A DNA stretch of 64,000 nucleotides from Betaproteobacteria bacterium (GCA_947453725.1 CANGHH010000015.1:41366-105365); one strand, 5' to 3'; numbered from the stretch's first letter, positions 1-13,083 are shown. Made by a program: numbers and translations. Notes: generated from the letters alone by a model not told the origin.

Positions 1-1
1 C

Positions 2-433
2 TTCCTGCCGGCCACGCTGATCGGTCTGACCGACACGCCGCCGAAGAACAAGATCGTCGCCTCGGCGGACTGGGCGGTGGGCGCCTGGTCCACGACCCTG
101 CGCGTGACGCGCTTTGGCGAGGCCAAGGGCTTGTCGACGCCGGCCAACACGCCGTCCTACCCGACGACGCCGTACACCGATGTCATCGTCAAGGCGGCCT
201 TCATCCCCGACATCGAGGTCGGCTACAAGGCGACGGCCACGCTGCAGTTTGCCGCCGGCATCAACAACTTCACCAACACCACGCCGACCCACACGCCCGA
301 CAACATCCTCTACGGCCCGAGTGGTCTGGCGCCGACCGCGGTGTCTTCCACCGGGGTGGGCGTGTACCCGACGTTCTCGCCTTACGGCATCAACGGCGCC
401 TACTACTACCTGCGCGGCTCGTACAAGTTCTGA
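2..433 (+). CDS. TonB-dependent receptor, C-terminal part (gene starts outside the window)
   Basis: Frame open from the window edge; ends in an outer-membrane beta-barrel C-terminus (YPTFSPYGINGAYYYLRGSYKF*) similar to the full receptor at 48515-50956. Confidence 0.8.
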   Translation, partial: FLPATLIGLTDTPPKNKIVASADWAVGAWSTTLRVTRFGEAKGLSTPANTPSYPTTPYTDVIVKAAFIPDIEVGYKATATLQFAAGINNFTNTTPTHTPDNILYGPSGLAPTAVSSTGVGVYPTFSPYGINGAYYYLRGSYKF

Positions 434-480
434 GGCCGGGCCGGCGCAAGCCGGCTTTCGCCAGCCGACCGCAACAAGCG

Positions 481-519
481 AATCGGGTCAACGGCTGAAC
501 ACCGTTGACCCGATTTTCG
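481..519 (+). terminator. Intrinsic terminator between converging TonB receptor and RidA genes
   Basis: Perfect 14-bp stem AATCGGGTCAACGG / CCGTTGACCCGATT with a 7-nt loop followed by TTTCG. Confidence 0.8.
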
Positions 520-551
520 TTCCGCAGGCCTTCGCGGCCTGCGGCGCTTCG

Positions 552-1943
552 TCAAGGCTGTGCAGCGATGACGTCGATCTCGATCTTCATGTCGCGCGGC
601 AGCGAATGCACGGCGATCGTTGTGCGGGCCGGCTTCTGCGGCTGCTCGGCGCTGCCGAAGTAGGCCCCATAGGCCTCACCCCAGCCCTTGCGGTCGAAGT
701 TGCCGTCGGCCTCGGGCACCACGTAGGCGCGCAGGAAGAGCACGTCCTTGAAGCCCATGCCGGCTTCGGCCAGGCGTGTCTTCAGGATGCCCAGCGCCGA
801 CAGGGCCTGGGTCTTCAGGTCGCCGTCCACCGATGACAGCACGCCGGCCGAGAAATACAGCGCCGACCCGGGCTTCAGGGCCTTGCCCGAGGCAATGGGT
901 GCCGTGGCCGCGCCGTAGGACTTGATGTTCGGGTTGACGGTGGCCGGCGCGCTGGCGTCGAAGTTCACCGAGGACTGGGGCAGGCCGGGGAAAGCGGTCA
1001 GCAATTCGACCTCGATCTGCGCGCCGGGCCCGCCGAAGCTGGGCGTCGTCACCGTGGTTCGCGCCGGTTTGTGCGGGTTGGCCGGGTTGTTGAAGAACTC
1101 GTCGTAGGCCGCGTTCCAGCCGGCGTAGTCGTACTGGCCGTCGCCGAACTTGTTCGGCGCGAGGAAGGCGCGCAGGAAGATCACGTCCTTGAATCCCAGG
1201 CCCACCGCGGCCAGGTTTTCCTGCAGGCGCTGCAGGGTGCTGGTGGCCTGGAACTTCATGTCACCGAAGCGTTCGGCCGATGTCGCCGGCGCCTCGGCCT
1301 TGGCCAGCGCCGCCAGCGTGCCTGCGGTCCAGTAGTAGCCCGCGCCGGCCTTGATACCCATGCCCGAATAGATGCGCCCCTCTTTTGTGCCGTAGGGCTT
1401 CAGCATCGGGTTGGCCACCGGCAGACCCAGCTTGTCGGAGCTCACGAACAAGCCGTCGATCGGCGCGGTGGCGGCCACGTACTCGACCTCGATCAAGGTG
1501 CCCGGGCTGCCCAGCAGGGGCACGGCCACCGTCGTGCGGGCCGGTTTCAGCGGATTCCCGGCCGGGCCAAAGGTTTCGGTCCAGGCCTCGTTCCAGCCCG
1601 CGTAGTCGACCTTGCCATCGGCGCCGGGCGCCAGATAGGCCCGGACGAAGAGCACATCGGCCGGTTTGATGCCCGCCGTGGCCAGGCCTTCGCCCAGTTT
1701 CTTCAGGGTCAGCAGCGCCTGCGCCTTCATCGAGGCGGGTGCCCCCGCGCCCGCGGTCATGCCGGCGCTGAAGTACAGCGGTGCCCCGGCAGCGGCTTTG
1801 GTGCCGGTGGCGTAGACCGAGGACGCATCGCCGAAGCGGGTGATGGTTTCAGCCGCGGTGGCGGCGCCGCTGATGGCGATGAGGCAGGCCAGCGCGCTGC
1901 TGGTGACGGCGTGACGCGGCGCAAGACGGGAAAGAACGGACAT
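552..1943 (-). CDS. Exported protein with three tandem RidA/YjgF/Rid-family domains
   Basis: Signal peptide MSVLSRLAPRHAVTSSALACLIAISGAATA followed by three repeats, each ending KPARTT(V/I)xV...(I/L)E(V/I)(E/D)(V/L).... Confidence 0.8.
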   Translation of the reverse strand: MSVLSRLAPRHAVTSSALACLIAISGAATAAETITRFGDASSVYATGTKAAAGAPLYFSAGMTAGAGAPASMKAQALLTLKKLGEGLATAGIKPADVLFVRAYLAPGADGKVDYAGWNEAWTETFGPAGNPLKPARTTVAVPLLGSPGTLIEVEYVAATAPIDGLFVSSDKLGLPVANPMLKPYGTKEGRIYSGMGIKAGAGYYWTAGTLAALAKAEAPATSAERFGDMKFQATSTLQRLQENLAAVGLGFKDVIFLRAFLAPNKFGDGQYDYAGWNAAYDEFFNNPANPHKPARTTVTTPSFGGPGAQIEVELLTAFPGLPQSSVNFDASAPATVNPNIKSYGAATAPIASGKALKPGSALYFSAGVLSSVDGDLKTQALSALGILKTRLAEAGMGFKDVLFLRAYVVPEADGNFDRKGWGEAYGAYFGSAEQPQKPARTTIAVHSLPRDMKIEIDVIAAQP

Positions 1944-2074
1944 GGCGATGCAATTCCTGGGGCAGTTGAGAACCGGCCCCTGAGGCCGGGCCAGGCCGAC
2001 AAGATGCAATCATCGTGCCAAGGCCTGGCGATCGCCCCGCCGCAGCGGCGACGCCCGGCGACCCGTCCGCCGCT

Positions 2075-3046
2075 TCAGTTCAGCGGCTCGATGCCCGCGA
2101 TGGCCCAGGCGTGGCTGTCGTCGTGTGGCTTGACCAGGTGCCAGACCTCGTTGAAGGCCACGGCTGCGGCGCCCTTTTCCTCGACCACCTGGCCGTGGAA
2201 GCGCACGCTGACGATCTGCCGGTCGGCTTCGTTGACGACGTCGAGCACCTCGGCGTCGACCTTCACCACATCGGTCTGCTGCGGCTGGCTGCCGCGCTCC
2301 TGGATGTCGAGCCGGATCGAGGCGAACAGTTCGGGCGTGGTGAAGCGGCGCAGGTCGTCCAGATCGGCGCTGTCGTTGGCCGCCTGCAGGCGGATGAAGA
2401 TCATCTTGGCCGTCCGGGTGAAGCCTTCGGCGTCGAAAGCGGCCGGCACGAAGGCGCGGGGCACGCCAGCCTCGGCCGGCGCGATCGGCGTGACGTTGCC
2501 GGACGACGAGGCGGGCGCTGGCAGCGACGCCAGGGTCTGGCGTTCCAGCACCGGTTCGCGGGCCGCGGCCTGCGGCCAGATCGGCGTCGTGTTCAGCCCA
2601 GAACCGCCGGCGCCGGCCATCGCCGGCAGGCGGTTGGCGCCAGGGCCGAACCGGCGCAGCAGGAACATCACCAGCAAGGCGCCGCCACCCAGCAGCAGCA
2701 GCATCGACAGGATGCTGCCGAAGCCGCCACCCATGCCGCCCATGCCACCCATGCCGAAGTGGCTGAGCAGGGCGCCGATGCCCAGGCCCGCGGCCACACC
2801 GGCGAGCGGACCCATCCAGTTGCGCTTGGGGGCAACGGCCGGCGGTGCGGCCGGCGCAGCCGCCGGTGCAGCCTGTTGCGGTGCCGCGGCCGGTTTGGCC
2901 GGTACCGCTTCAGGGGCCGTGCGGGCGGGCATGTTGCGTTGCATGCCGGCGGGCTTGCCGGCGGCGAGGCGCTTGGCCTCAGCGGTGGTGGGGGCGGTGG
3001 TGGCCACCAGGGCCAGCAACATTGCGCTGATCAACCAGAGCTTCAT
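2075..3046 (-). CDS. Tim44-like domain protein (membrane/secreted)
   Basis: Signal peptide, Ala/Pro-rich linker, Gly/Met-rich membrane segment, and a C-terminal region (RLQAANDSADLDDLRRFTTPELFASIRLDIQERG...) typical of Tim44-like domains. Confidence 0.75.
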   Translation of the reverse strand: MKLWLISAMLLALVATTAPTTAEAKRLAAGKPAGMQRNMPARTAPEAVPAKPAAAPQQAAPAAAPAAPPAVAPKRNWMGPLAGVAAGLGIGALLSHFGMGGMGGMGGGFGSILSMLLLLGGGALLVMFLLRRFGPGANRLPAMAGAGGSGLNTTPIWPQAAAREPVLERQTLASLPAPASSSGNVTPIAPAEAGVPRAFVPAAFDAEGFTRTAKMIFIRLQAANDSADLDDLRRFTTPELFASIRLDIQERGSQPQQTDVVKVDAEVLDVVNEADRQIVSVRFHGQVVEEKGAAAVAFNEVWHLVKPHDDSHAWAIAGIEPLN

Positions 3047-3246
3047 CGTGAGGGATCCTTGGGGTTTGGTCCGGAATTCGCCGGACGGTGGTGTCCGGCG
3101 ATGGTCTCGGCGCCGAGTGGACCACATGAGGGCTCGGGTGGTCGACCGCAAGCCCTTGTTTTCGTGCGGGGATGGTGGCGCCCATCACGTTGCGCGGGCG
3201 GCGCTTCACCGCCCGACCACGGCCCGCCCGTGCTGGACCCGTCAGA

Positions 3247-4410
3247 ATGACGGTCATGCATCAATCCTGTGCGGCGGTGTTGGCGGCTGTGGCCCTGGGT
3301 GCCGCCGTCGGGGCCCCTGCGCCATACGACCGGGCCTTCGAGCGCGATCTGTTCAAGACCCGCTTTGCCCAGGAAGTGAAATTTCGCGCGGCGGCGATCC
3401 ACGTGGCCTGGGGCGCTGAAGCCCTGTGCGACAGCACCACGCAGGTCGAGCCCTTCGTGCTGCTGTCGGTGCATTCGATCAAGCAGCGCCTGTCGGTGGC
3501 GGACATGAAACTGTTCAGCGAAGTCACCGGCATGGACGACCAATGGCGTGTCGTCTGGGCCGACGAGGGCGCGCCCGACGACCTGAAGGTGCTGGACGTG
3601 GTCAAGGCCATCAACGGCCGCCCCTTGCCCGCCGGCGGCACCAAGTTCGAGATCGGCGCCCTGTTCCGCGGCGGCTCCCTGGTGTCCAACGACGACCAAG
3701 GCTTCTGGGACGTGGTGCTGAGGGCGCGCGCGGAAGCCGTCGCCGGCAAGCCCATGGTCCTGACGTTGGCCGACGACCGCAAGCTGGAGGTCGACACGCA
3801 GAAGGGCTGCGCCGGCAGCGTCACCGCGAGTTCCTTCGATGCCGACCCCGACATCTTCTGGCGCCTGGGCAACAGCCGCGCGAAGATCCCGGCCAACGCG
3901 ATGATCGAGGCGAAGAATGCCGACGAATTCCGCTGGCTGGCGGCCTTCGGCACCTATTTCCAGGCCAGCCAGCGTGCGATCAAGGCGGTGCAGACGGCCG
4001 AGGGCGCGAGCACCGGTTTCACGGTCGGCAAGATCCTGCTGCTGGCTGTACCGGGTGCCGGCATGGTGCTGTCGGCGGCCGAGGCGCAGGCCGAGAAGGC
4101 CATCGCGGTGGACAGCATCGTCGGCAATGCCGACCTCTTCGCCAACGAAGTGGTGGCTGCGCTGGGCGGCGACCCGGCTGCCGGCCTGCACCTCAGCGAA
4201 CGCATGCTGGCCAAGGGCATGAAGGTCGACGCGGTGCTGATGGACGACTTCCGCCGCTCCAACGCGAACGAGCATGCGCGACGCATCAAGGCCATCCAGG
4301 CGGCGCAGGCCGAACGCGAAAGGGCCGAGGCCAAGGCGCAGGAAGACGCCCAGCAAGCCGCGCAGCAGCAAGCCCTGAAGCCCGGCACGGTGCCGGCGGT
4401 CCGGCGCTAG
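3247..4410 (+). CDS. Hypothetical exported protein with PDZ-like segment; weak resemblance to M48-type peptidases without HExxH
   Basis: Signal peptide; PDZ-like 'DDLKVLDVVKAINGRPLPAGGT'; C-terminal 'NADLFANEVVAALGGDPAAGLHLSERML' resembles M48 helical region. Confidence 0.55.
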   Translation: MTVMHQSCAAVLAAVALGAAVGAPAPYDRAFERDLFKTRFAQEVKFRAAAIHVAWGAEALCDSTTQVEPFVLLSVHSIKQRLSVADMKLFSEVTGMDDQWRVVWADEGAPDDLKVLDVVKAINGRPLPAGGTKFEIGALFRGGSLVSNDDQGFWDVVLRARAEAVAGKPMVLTLADDRKLEVDTQKGCAGSVTASSFDADPDIFWRLGNSRAKIPANAMIEAKNADEFRWLAAFGTYFQASQRAIKAVQTAEGASTGFTVGKILLLAVPGAGMVLSAAEAQAEKAIAVDSIVGNADLFANEVVAALGGDPAAGLHLSERMLAKGMKVDAVLMDDFRRSNANEHARRIKAIQAAQAERERAEAKAQEDAQQAAQQQALKPGTVPAVRR

Positions 4411-4433
4411 CCAGCGCCCCGTCCGGCGCCCGT

Positions 4434-5234
4434 TCAGGCGCCCAGCCAGCGGCCCACGGCCTCGTGCAGGGCCAGCCAGACCTCTTCGTAGCCTTGCAGG
4501 CTGGGCAACCAGTCGCTGGCCGACAAGTGCCCATCGGCCCGCACATTCATCGGCGCGGCGATGACGCGCAGGCCTTGGCCGGCGCCTGCCTGTTCGAAGT
4601 TGGCCAGCGCGCGCGGCATGTGCAGCGCGTCGGTCACCAGCACGATCGTCTCGATGCCCTGCGGCCGCAGCAGCGCCACCGTCTTCAACGCGTTCTCGTG
4701 GGTGTCGCGCGACGCGCCTTCCTGCCAGCGCAGGGGCCGATTGAATTCGCGTTCGGCCACCCGGGCGGCGATCTCGGCCTCGCTCGCGCCAGCGGCCACG
4801 CCGTGCCCCAGGCCGCCGCTGTAGCCCAGCGGCAAGCCGGTTTCGCGTGACAGCCAGATGCCGTAGCGCAGCCGGTCCGCGCTGCGGAAGTTCAGCGTCG
4901 GCAGGCCGTACTCGGGTGCCACCAGGCGCCGGCCGCCGCCCAGCACGATGATCGCGGTCCGCGGGCTGTGGCGAAGTGCCGCCAGTTCGCTGAGCGTCAG
5001 TGCGGGCGGCGGCCTGATCAGGCCTTGAACCAGGTAGTGGCCCAGCCCGGCTGTGAAGCTCAACCAGATGCCGAGCGTCGCCACCAGGGTCAAGGCCCAG
5101 GCCCGCAGCGGCCGGCGGGCCATCTGCCGAGCCCCGATCAGCACCAGCAGCAACAGCGGCACCGGGGGCATCGCCAGCGCCGTGAAGACCGGCTTCCAGG
5201 ACTCGACGCCCAGGGCCAGCGCCCACTCGTTCAT
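4434..5234 (-). CDS. YdcF family protein (DUF218, ElyC/SanA/YdcF)
   Basis: N-terminal TM helices and motif AIIVLGGGRR....SRDTHENA...VTDALHMPRA. Confidence 0.8.
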   Translation of the reverse strand: MNEWALALGVESWKPVFTALAMPPVPLLLLVLIGARQMARRPLRAWALTLVATLGIWLSFTAGLGHYLVQGLIRPPPALTLSELAALRHSPRTAIIVLGGGRRLVAPEYGLPTLNFRSADRLRYGIWLSRETGLPLGYSGGLGHGVAAGASEAEIAARVAEREFNRPLRWQEGASRDTHENALKTVALLRPQGIETIVLVTDALHMPRALANFEQAGAGQGLRVIAAPMNVRADGHLSASDWLPSLQGYEEVWLALHEAVGRWLGA

Positions 5235-5250
5235 CAGCGGCCGTGCAACT

Positions 5251-6471
<1,221 letters not shown>

Positions 6472-6562
6472 CGCAAAGCTCTCCTGATAATCCACCGGAG
6501 TGTAAGGAGTCGTGGCGTCGCCCGGCCCTGGCAGGGACAGAGCAAGGGAAAGGATCGTGAGC

Positions 6563-7093
6563 ATGGGTCAGCAAGTCATCACGCTGGGCGGGGGCTGTTT
6601 CTGGTGCCTTGAGGCGGTCTACGAACGCGTCATCGGCGTCACCGCGGTCGAGAGCGGCTACTCCAACGGCTCGGCGCTGCGCCCGAGCTACGAGCAGGTA
6701 TGCACCGGCACGACGGGCCACAACGAGGTCGTCCGCGTGACCTACGACGACGCACAGATCAGCCTGCGCGAGGTGCTGGCGATCTTCTTCGTCGTGCACG
6801 ACCCGACCACCCTGAACCGCCAGGGCAACGATGCCGGCACGCAGTACCGCAGCGGCATCTACTTCGAGCGCGTCGAGGACGAAGCGGTGGCGAGCGCGGT
6901 GCTGGGCGAAGCGCAGGCCGCGCACGGCGGCCGGGTCGTGACGGAGCTGCTGCCCTTGGCCAACTACAGCCGGGCCGAGGCCTACCACCAGCACTATTTC
7001 GCCAACCATCCCGGGCAGGGCTACTGCGCCTTCGTGGTTGCGCCCAAGGTCGAGAAATTCAAGCGCACCTTCAAGGAACGGGTTCGCGACTGA
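6563..7093 (+). CDS. msrA: Peptide-methionine (S)-S-oxide reductase MsrA
   Basis: [15 protein letters not shown] motif and full-length MsrA pattern. Confidence 0.95.
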   Translation: MGQQVITLGGGCFWCLEAVYERVIGVTAVESGYSNGSALRPSYEQVCTGTTGHNEVVRVTYDDAQISLREVLAIFFVVHDPTTLNRQGNDAGTQYRSGIYFERVEDEAVASAVLGEAQAAHGGRVVTELLPLANYSRAEAYHQHYFANHPGQGYCAFVVAPKVEKFKRTFKERVRD

Positions 7094-7118
7094 TGCGCTG
7101 ACCGCCCTCGCGCTGCCC

Positions 7119-7448
7119 TCAGAAGGGCAACAGGCCGTCGGCTGCTTCCAGATCCGGGAACAGGGTGTCCAGGCCGCGGCGCAGCAGCTGGCGACGGCCG
7201 CGCGTGTCCACGCCGACGCCATCCAGCGCCGCAAAAGCCGGTGCGCGCAGCAGCCACAGGTCCACCGGCTCTTCAGCCTGCTCGACCAGGCTGCGCAACC
7301 AAGCGGCGCCAGCGGCGCCCTCCAGCACGTACAGGAAGGTCAGCTTGAGGTCGGCGAAAGCCTGGCGCGCAGCGACACGGGCCCGCCGGTCGCCGGGCAT
7401 GCCAGCGCCGACGGTGTAATCGCGCGGAAGTGTTTGGATTTGTTGCAT
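7119..7448 (-). CDS. Hypothetical protein
   Basis: 109-aa ORF abutting the preceding ORF on the same strand; no recognised motif. Confidence 0.5.
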   Translation of the reverse strand: MQQIQTLPRDYTVGAGMPGDRRARVAARQAFADLKLTFLYVLEGAAGAAWLRSLVEQAEEPVDLWLLRAPAFAALDGVGVDTRGRRQLLRRGLDTLFPDLEAADGLLPF

Positions 7449-7888
7449 CACAGCGGGGCGAATTGCGAGCGCGGCGCGCGGGCGGGAAAGTGGCGGTTCA
7501 AGCGCACCAGACGGTGCTCGGCCTCGGCCTGGCTGTGCGCGACGCCGACCAGGCGAAAGGTCTCTGCGCGGGCATGCCACAGTTCGCGCAGGGAGTGGCA
7601 CTGGCTGATGCGCTGGCGCAAGGTCTCGCTGTCTTCGCCGTCGATGTCGGCCAAGGCCTTGAGGAATTCGCTGCGCACGGCCGGCAATCGGTTCAGCGGC
7701 GGTGCGGCCTCGCGGGGTGCTGGCGCCGTCAACCAGAACAGCAGGCGCTCCCAGGCCGAGGCCGGTGCACAGCGCAGCGAAGGGGGTGGCACCTCCGCGT
7801 GCAGCCCGCTGTGGGGCGAGAGCGTGGTGGTCGGCCGGCCCCAGAGGGCGGCGCGGCGGCGGGTGAGGGGACGAAACGAATGCAACAT
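7448..7888 (-). CDS. Hypothetical protein
   Basis: 146-aa ORF, stop overlapping the next start (TGATG arrangement). Confidence 0.5.
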   Translation of the reverse strand: MLHSFRPLTRRRAALWGRPTTTLSPHSGLHAEVPPPSLRCAPASAWERLLFWLTAPAPREAAPPLNRLPAVRSEFLKALADIDGEDSETLRQRISQCHSLRELWHARAETFRLVGVAHSQAEAEHRLVRLNRHFPARAPRSQFAPL

Positions 7889-7997
7889 CTCGGCTGTATC
7901 GGAGTAGGTTCCGAACTCTTGAGCCTGATGTTCATGCCGCAGGGCCCGGCTTCAAGCCGGGAGTAACGGTGTCTTGGGGGGCCAGTTTCGGCCGTGA

Positions 7998-8339
7998 TCA
8001 GAGCGGACCGTAGCTCGCCTTGCGCTGCGCGGTGTAGGCCCACCAGGGGCGCGGCTCGGCACCGGCCATGAAGTCGGTGGCGGCCATGAAGGTGTCCAGC
8101 ACGCAGGGGTCGTGGCGCTTGCCGGTGACTGTGCACAGGCGGCGGTAGAGCGCCAGCGCGTCGGCGCCCCGCAGGTCGGCGGGGTGCTGCACGCCGATCG
8201 AGCGCAGGTCGCCGGCGATCGACGGACCGATGTTGGGTAACTGTTCCAGCTGCTGGCATTCAGCGGCCGTGCGCGCCTTGCGGGGCGGCAGGGCCTTGGG
8301 CGGGTGCATCTTGGGCGAAGGACTCAGCCAGGCCACCAT
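7998..8339 (-). CDS. Helix-hairpin-helix domain protein (pathogenicity-locus/Cdd1-like)
   Basis: LEQLPNIGPSIAGDLRSIGVQHPADLRG...CVLDTFMAATDFMAG...PWWAYTAQRK; 2 bp after the lexA stop. Confidence 0.8.
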   Translation of the reverse strand: MVAWLSPSPKMHPPKALPPRKARTAAECQQLEQLPNIGPSIAGDLRSIGVQHPADLRGADALALYRRLCTVTGKRHDPCVLDTFMAATDFMAGAEPRPWWAYTAQRKASYGPL

Positions 8340-8341
8340 GG

Positions 8342-9043
8342 CTACATCAGCATCGTGTTGCGGATCAGCCCGACGGCGATGCCTTCGAGTTCGAAATCCT
8401 CGGCGTCAGGCGGCACGAAGATGGTCTCGAAGTCGGGGTTCTCAGGCAGCAGTTCGATGCCTTTGGCGGTCCGGCGCAGGCGCTTGACGGTGACGTCGTC
8501 ACCCAGCCGCGCGACCACGATCTGGCCGTTCTTGGCGTCCTTGGCCTTCTGCACGGCCAGCAGGTCGCCGTCGAGGATGCCAGCGTCGCGCATGCTCATG
8601 CCGCGAACCTTCAGCAGGTAGTCGGGGCGGCGGGCGAACATCGAGGCTTCCATCAGGTAGCTCTGGTCGATGTGTTCCTGCGCCAGGATCGGGCTGCCGG
8701 CGGCCACGCGGCCGACCAGCGGCAGCGTCAGTTGCGCCAAATTGGGCAGCGGCAGCATGTACTGCTTGCTGTACTGGTGCTGGAAGGGCGCCAGCCGCGC
8801 CTTGGCCAAGGCCTTCAATGTGTCAGACTTCAGACGGATGCCGCGCGAGGTGCCGCCCACCAGTTCGATGACGCCCTTGCGGGCCAGCGCCTGCAGGTGT
8901 TCTTCGGCCGCATTGGCCGACTTGAAACCCAGTTCGGCGGCGATCTCGGCGCGCGTTGGCGGCGCGCCGCTGCGTTCGATGGCGCTTTGCACCAGTTCGA
9001 GGATCTGCTGCTGGCGGGCGGTGAGCTTCGGGCTTTCGTCCAT
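8342..9043 (-). CDS. lexA: LexA repressor
   Basis: [40 protein letters not shown]..., autocleavage Ala-Gly (VAAGSPI), Ser/Lys catalytic residues. Confidence 0.95.
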   Translation of the reverse strand: MDESPKLTARQQQILELVQSAIERSGAPPTRAEIAAELGFKSANAAEEHLQALARKGVIELVGGTSRGIRLKSDTLKALAKARLAPFQHQYSKQYMLPLPNLAQLTLPLVGRVAAGSPILAQEHIDQSYLMEASMFARRPDYLLKVRGMSMRDAGILDGDLLAVQKAKDAKNGQIVVARLGDDVTVKRLRRTAKGIELLPENPDFETIFVPPDAEDFELEGIAVGLIRNTMLM

Positions 9044-9072
9044 GGGATGGGGTCGCACGGGGCGATCAGGGC

Positions 9073-9090
9073 ACTGGCCATTTATCCAGT
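9073..9090. promoter_or_regulatory. Candidate LexA (SOS) box
   Basis: ACTGGCCATTTATCCAGT: perfect CTG-N10-CAG spacing, upstream of lexA and between divergent lexA and asparaginase. Confidence 0.65.
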
Positions 9091-9092
9091 CA

Positions 9093-9108
9093 CTGTATTT
9101 TCATCCAT
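9093..9108. promoter_or_regulatory. Candidate second, imperfect LexA box
   Basis: CTGTATTTTCATCCAT: CTG-N10-CAT, immediately adjacent to the first box. Confidence 0.5.
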
Positions 9109-9118
9109 AAATCCGAAC

Positions 9119-10090
9119 ATGACCAGCCTTGCCTTGCCGAATGCAGCCCCGGATGTCGCCCGCATCACCGTGATCCTGGGCACCGGTGGCACCATCGCCG
9201 GCACCGCGGCGAGTGCCCAGGACAGCGTCGGCTACCGCGCGGCGCAACTTGGCGTGGCCGCACTGGTGGCGGCCGTACCGGCGCTGCAGGGCTTGGCACT
9301 GGAAGCCGAACAGGTGGCGCAGATCGACAGCAAGGACATGTCGGCGGCCGTCTGGCAGGCGTTGGCCCGGCGCGCAGCGGCCCACCTAGCGCGGCCCGAG
9401 GTGGGCGGTGTGGTCGTCACTCACGGCACCGACACGCTCGAAGAAACGGCCTATTTCCTGCATCGCGTGCTGGCCCCGACCAAGCCGCTGGTACTGACCG
9501 CGGCGATGCGCCCGGCCACTGCGCTGTTGGCCGACGGCCCGCAGAATCTGTTCGACGCCGTGATGCTCGCGCGCCAGCGCGACGCGTGCGGGGTGATGGC
9601 GGTGCTGGCGGGCGAGGTCTTCGCGGCCACGGCCCTTCGCAAGTGCCACACCTTTCGGCTGGACGCTTTCGAAGCCGGTGACGCCGGCCTGCTGGCGGCC
9701 GTCGAAAACGGCGTGCTGCGCCGTTTTCGCGAGGCACCGGCGGCCGTGGCGCTGGGCCTGCAGACGATCGCCGCAGCACCGGATGCCTGGCCGCGCGTCG
9801 AGATCGTGCTCAACCACGCCGGGGCCGACGGCCGGCTGGTCGATGCACTGGTGGCCCAGGGCCTGCAGGGCCTGGTGCTGGCCGGTACCGGCAACGGCAG
9901 CTTGAGCGCCAGCCTGGAGGCCGCCGCGCTGCGCGCGCAGGCCGCCGGTGTGCGCGTGCTGCGAGCCAGCCGCTGTGCCCACGGCGCGCTGCTGGGCGAC
10001 GGCAGCCCGCTGCCCGGCGCTGGCGCGCTGAGCGCGGTGCAGGCCCGCATCGAATTGCTACTGCAAGGGCTGCTGGCACGTCCCGGTTGA
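9119..10090 (+). CDS. Asparaginase
   Basis: ILGTGGTIAGTA and VVTHGTDTLEETAYFL active-site signatures. Confidence 0.9.
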   Translation: MTSLALPNAAPDVARITVILGTGGTIAGTAASAQDSVGYRAAQLGVAALVAAVPALQGLALEAEQVAQIDSKDMSAAVWQALARRAAAHLARPEVGGVVVTHGTDTLEETAYFLHRVLAPTKPLVLTAAMRPATALLADGPQNLFDAVMLARQRDACGVMAVLAGEVFAATALRKCHTFRLDAFEAGDAGLLAAVENGVLRRFREAPAAVALGLQTIAAAPDAWPRVEIVLNHAGADGRLVDALVAQGLQGLVLAGTGNGSLSASLEAAALRAQAAGVRVLRASRCAHGALLGDGSPLPGAGALSAVQARIELLLQGLLARPG

Positions 10091-10128
10091 GCGCCCCGGT
10101 TGAGCCCCCGGCGCCGAGCCGGGCGGGT

Positions 10129-12131
<2,003 letters not shown>

Positions 12132-12135
<4 letters not shown>

Positions 12136-13004
12136 GCCAGTTGCTCGCGCGTCAGCAGCAGCACCTGGTCGTCGCCGGCACTGGTCGGCAGCCACACCGG
12201 CAGCAGGCGCGGAAAGGCCTTCTCGAAGTTCGCGCGCTCGTTGCCGACTTCCAGCACCAGCACGCCCTCGTCGTTCAACCGCCGCGCGACATTGCGCAGC
12301 AGGTCACGGACGAAGTCCATGCCGTCGGTGCCGCCGTGGACATTGCCGTCGAGGGCGATGGCCGGTTCGGCGCGGAATTCAGGGGGCAGCAGGTTCATCG
12401 AATCGCGGTTGACGTAGGGGGGGTTGCAGAGGATCAGCTCGTAGGTGCCGGGCGCGGCGGCCAGGCCGTCGCCCAGGGCCAGCGTGATGCGGTCTTGCAG
12501 GCCGTGGCGCTGCACGTTCAGCGTGGCCACGGCCAGCGCGTCGGCCGAGATGTCGGTGGCGCGCACCTGCACCTCGGGCCAGGCCAGCGCCGCCAGCACG
12601 GCCAGGCTGCCGTTGCCGGTGCACAGGTCGAGCACGCGGCGCGTGCGGTCCGACAGCCAGGCGTCCAGCGTGCCGTCGGCCAGCGGTTCGGCGATCAGCG
12701 AGCGCGGCACGATGACGCGTTCGTCGACCGTGAAGGCCACGCCCTGCAGCCAGGCTTCACCGGTCAGGTAAGCGGCCGGTTTGCGCGTGCTGATGCGCTG
12801 CGCGACCAGCGTGCGGACCTGCTCGGTCTCGGTGTCGCTCAACACGCGGTCGGCGTTCTCATCCAGTTCGTCCAGCGGCAGGCCCAGGCGCCACAGCACC
12901 AGCCAGGCGGCCTCGTCGAAGGCGTTGGTGGTGCCGTGGCCGTAAGCCACGCCGGCACTTTCGAGCTTGGCGCTCGCGTGCTCGACCATCTCGATCAGTG
13001 TCAT
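12132..13004 (-). CDS. prmB: 50S ribosomal protein L3 N(5)-glutamine methyltransferase
   Basis: NPPYV motif, VDERVIVPRSLIAE, DLCTGNGSLAVLAAL; PrmB-type N-terminus. Confidence 0.9.
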
Positions 13005-13029
13005 TGCAGTGAGGCTTCCAGCGTGCGTC

Positions 13030-13039
13030 GGGGGGGGGG
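13030..13039. repeat. Homopolymer G10 tract upstream of prmB
   Basis: Ten consecutive G on the + strand in the 13005-13083 intergenic region. Confidence 0.9.
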
Positions 13040-13083
13040 CGTTGATCGGGGCGCGACAGCGGCGGCTGCGCGCGGCACGGCGG

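Noticed and set aside
1071-3419. 782-aa plus-strand ORF across the RidA and Tim44-like genes
   Set aside because: Antisense to two coherent genes with signal peptides; no domain features.
7940-7965. Small hairpin CCCGGCTTCAAGCCGGG as a terminator
   Set aside because: Stem present but no T-run on either side; too weak to call.
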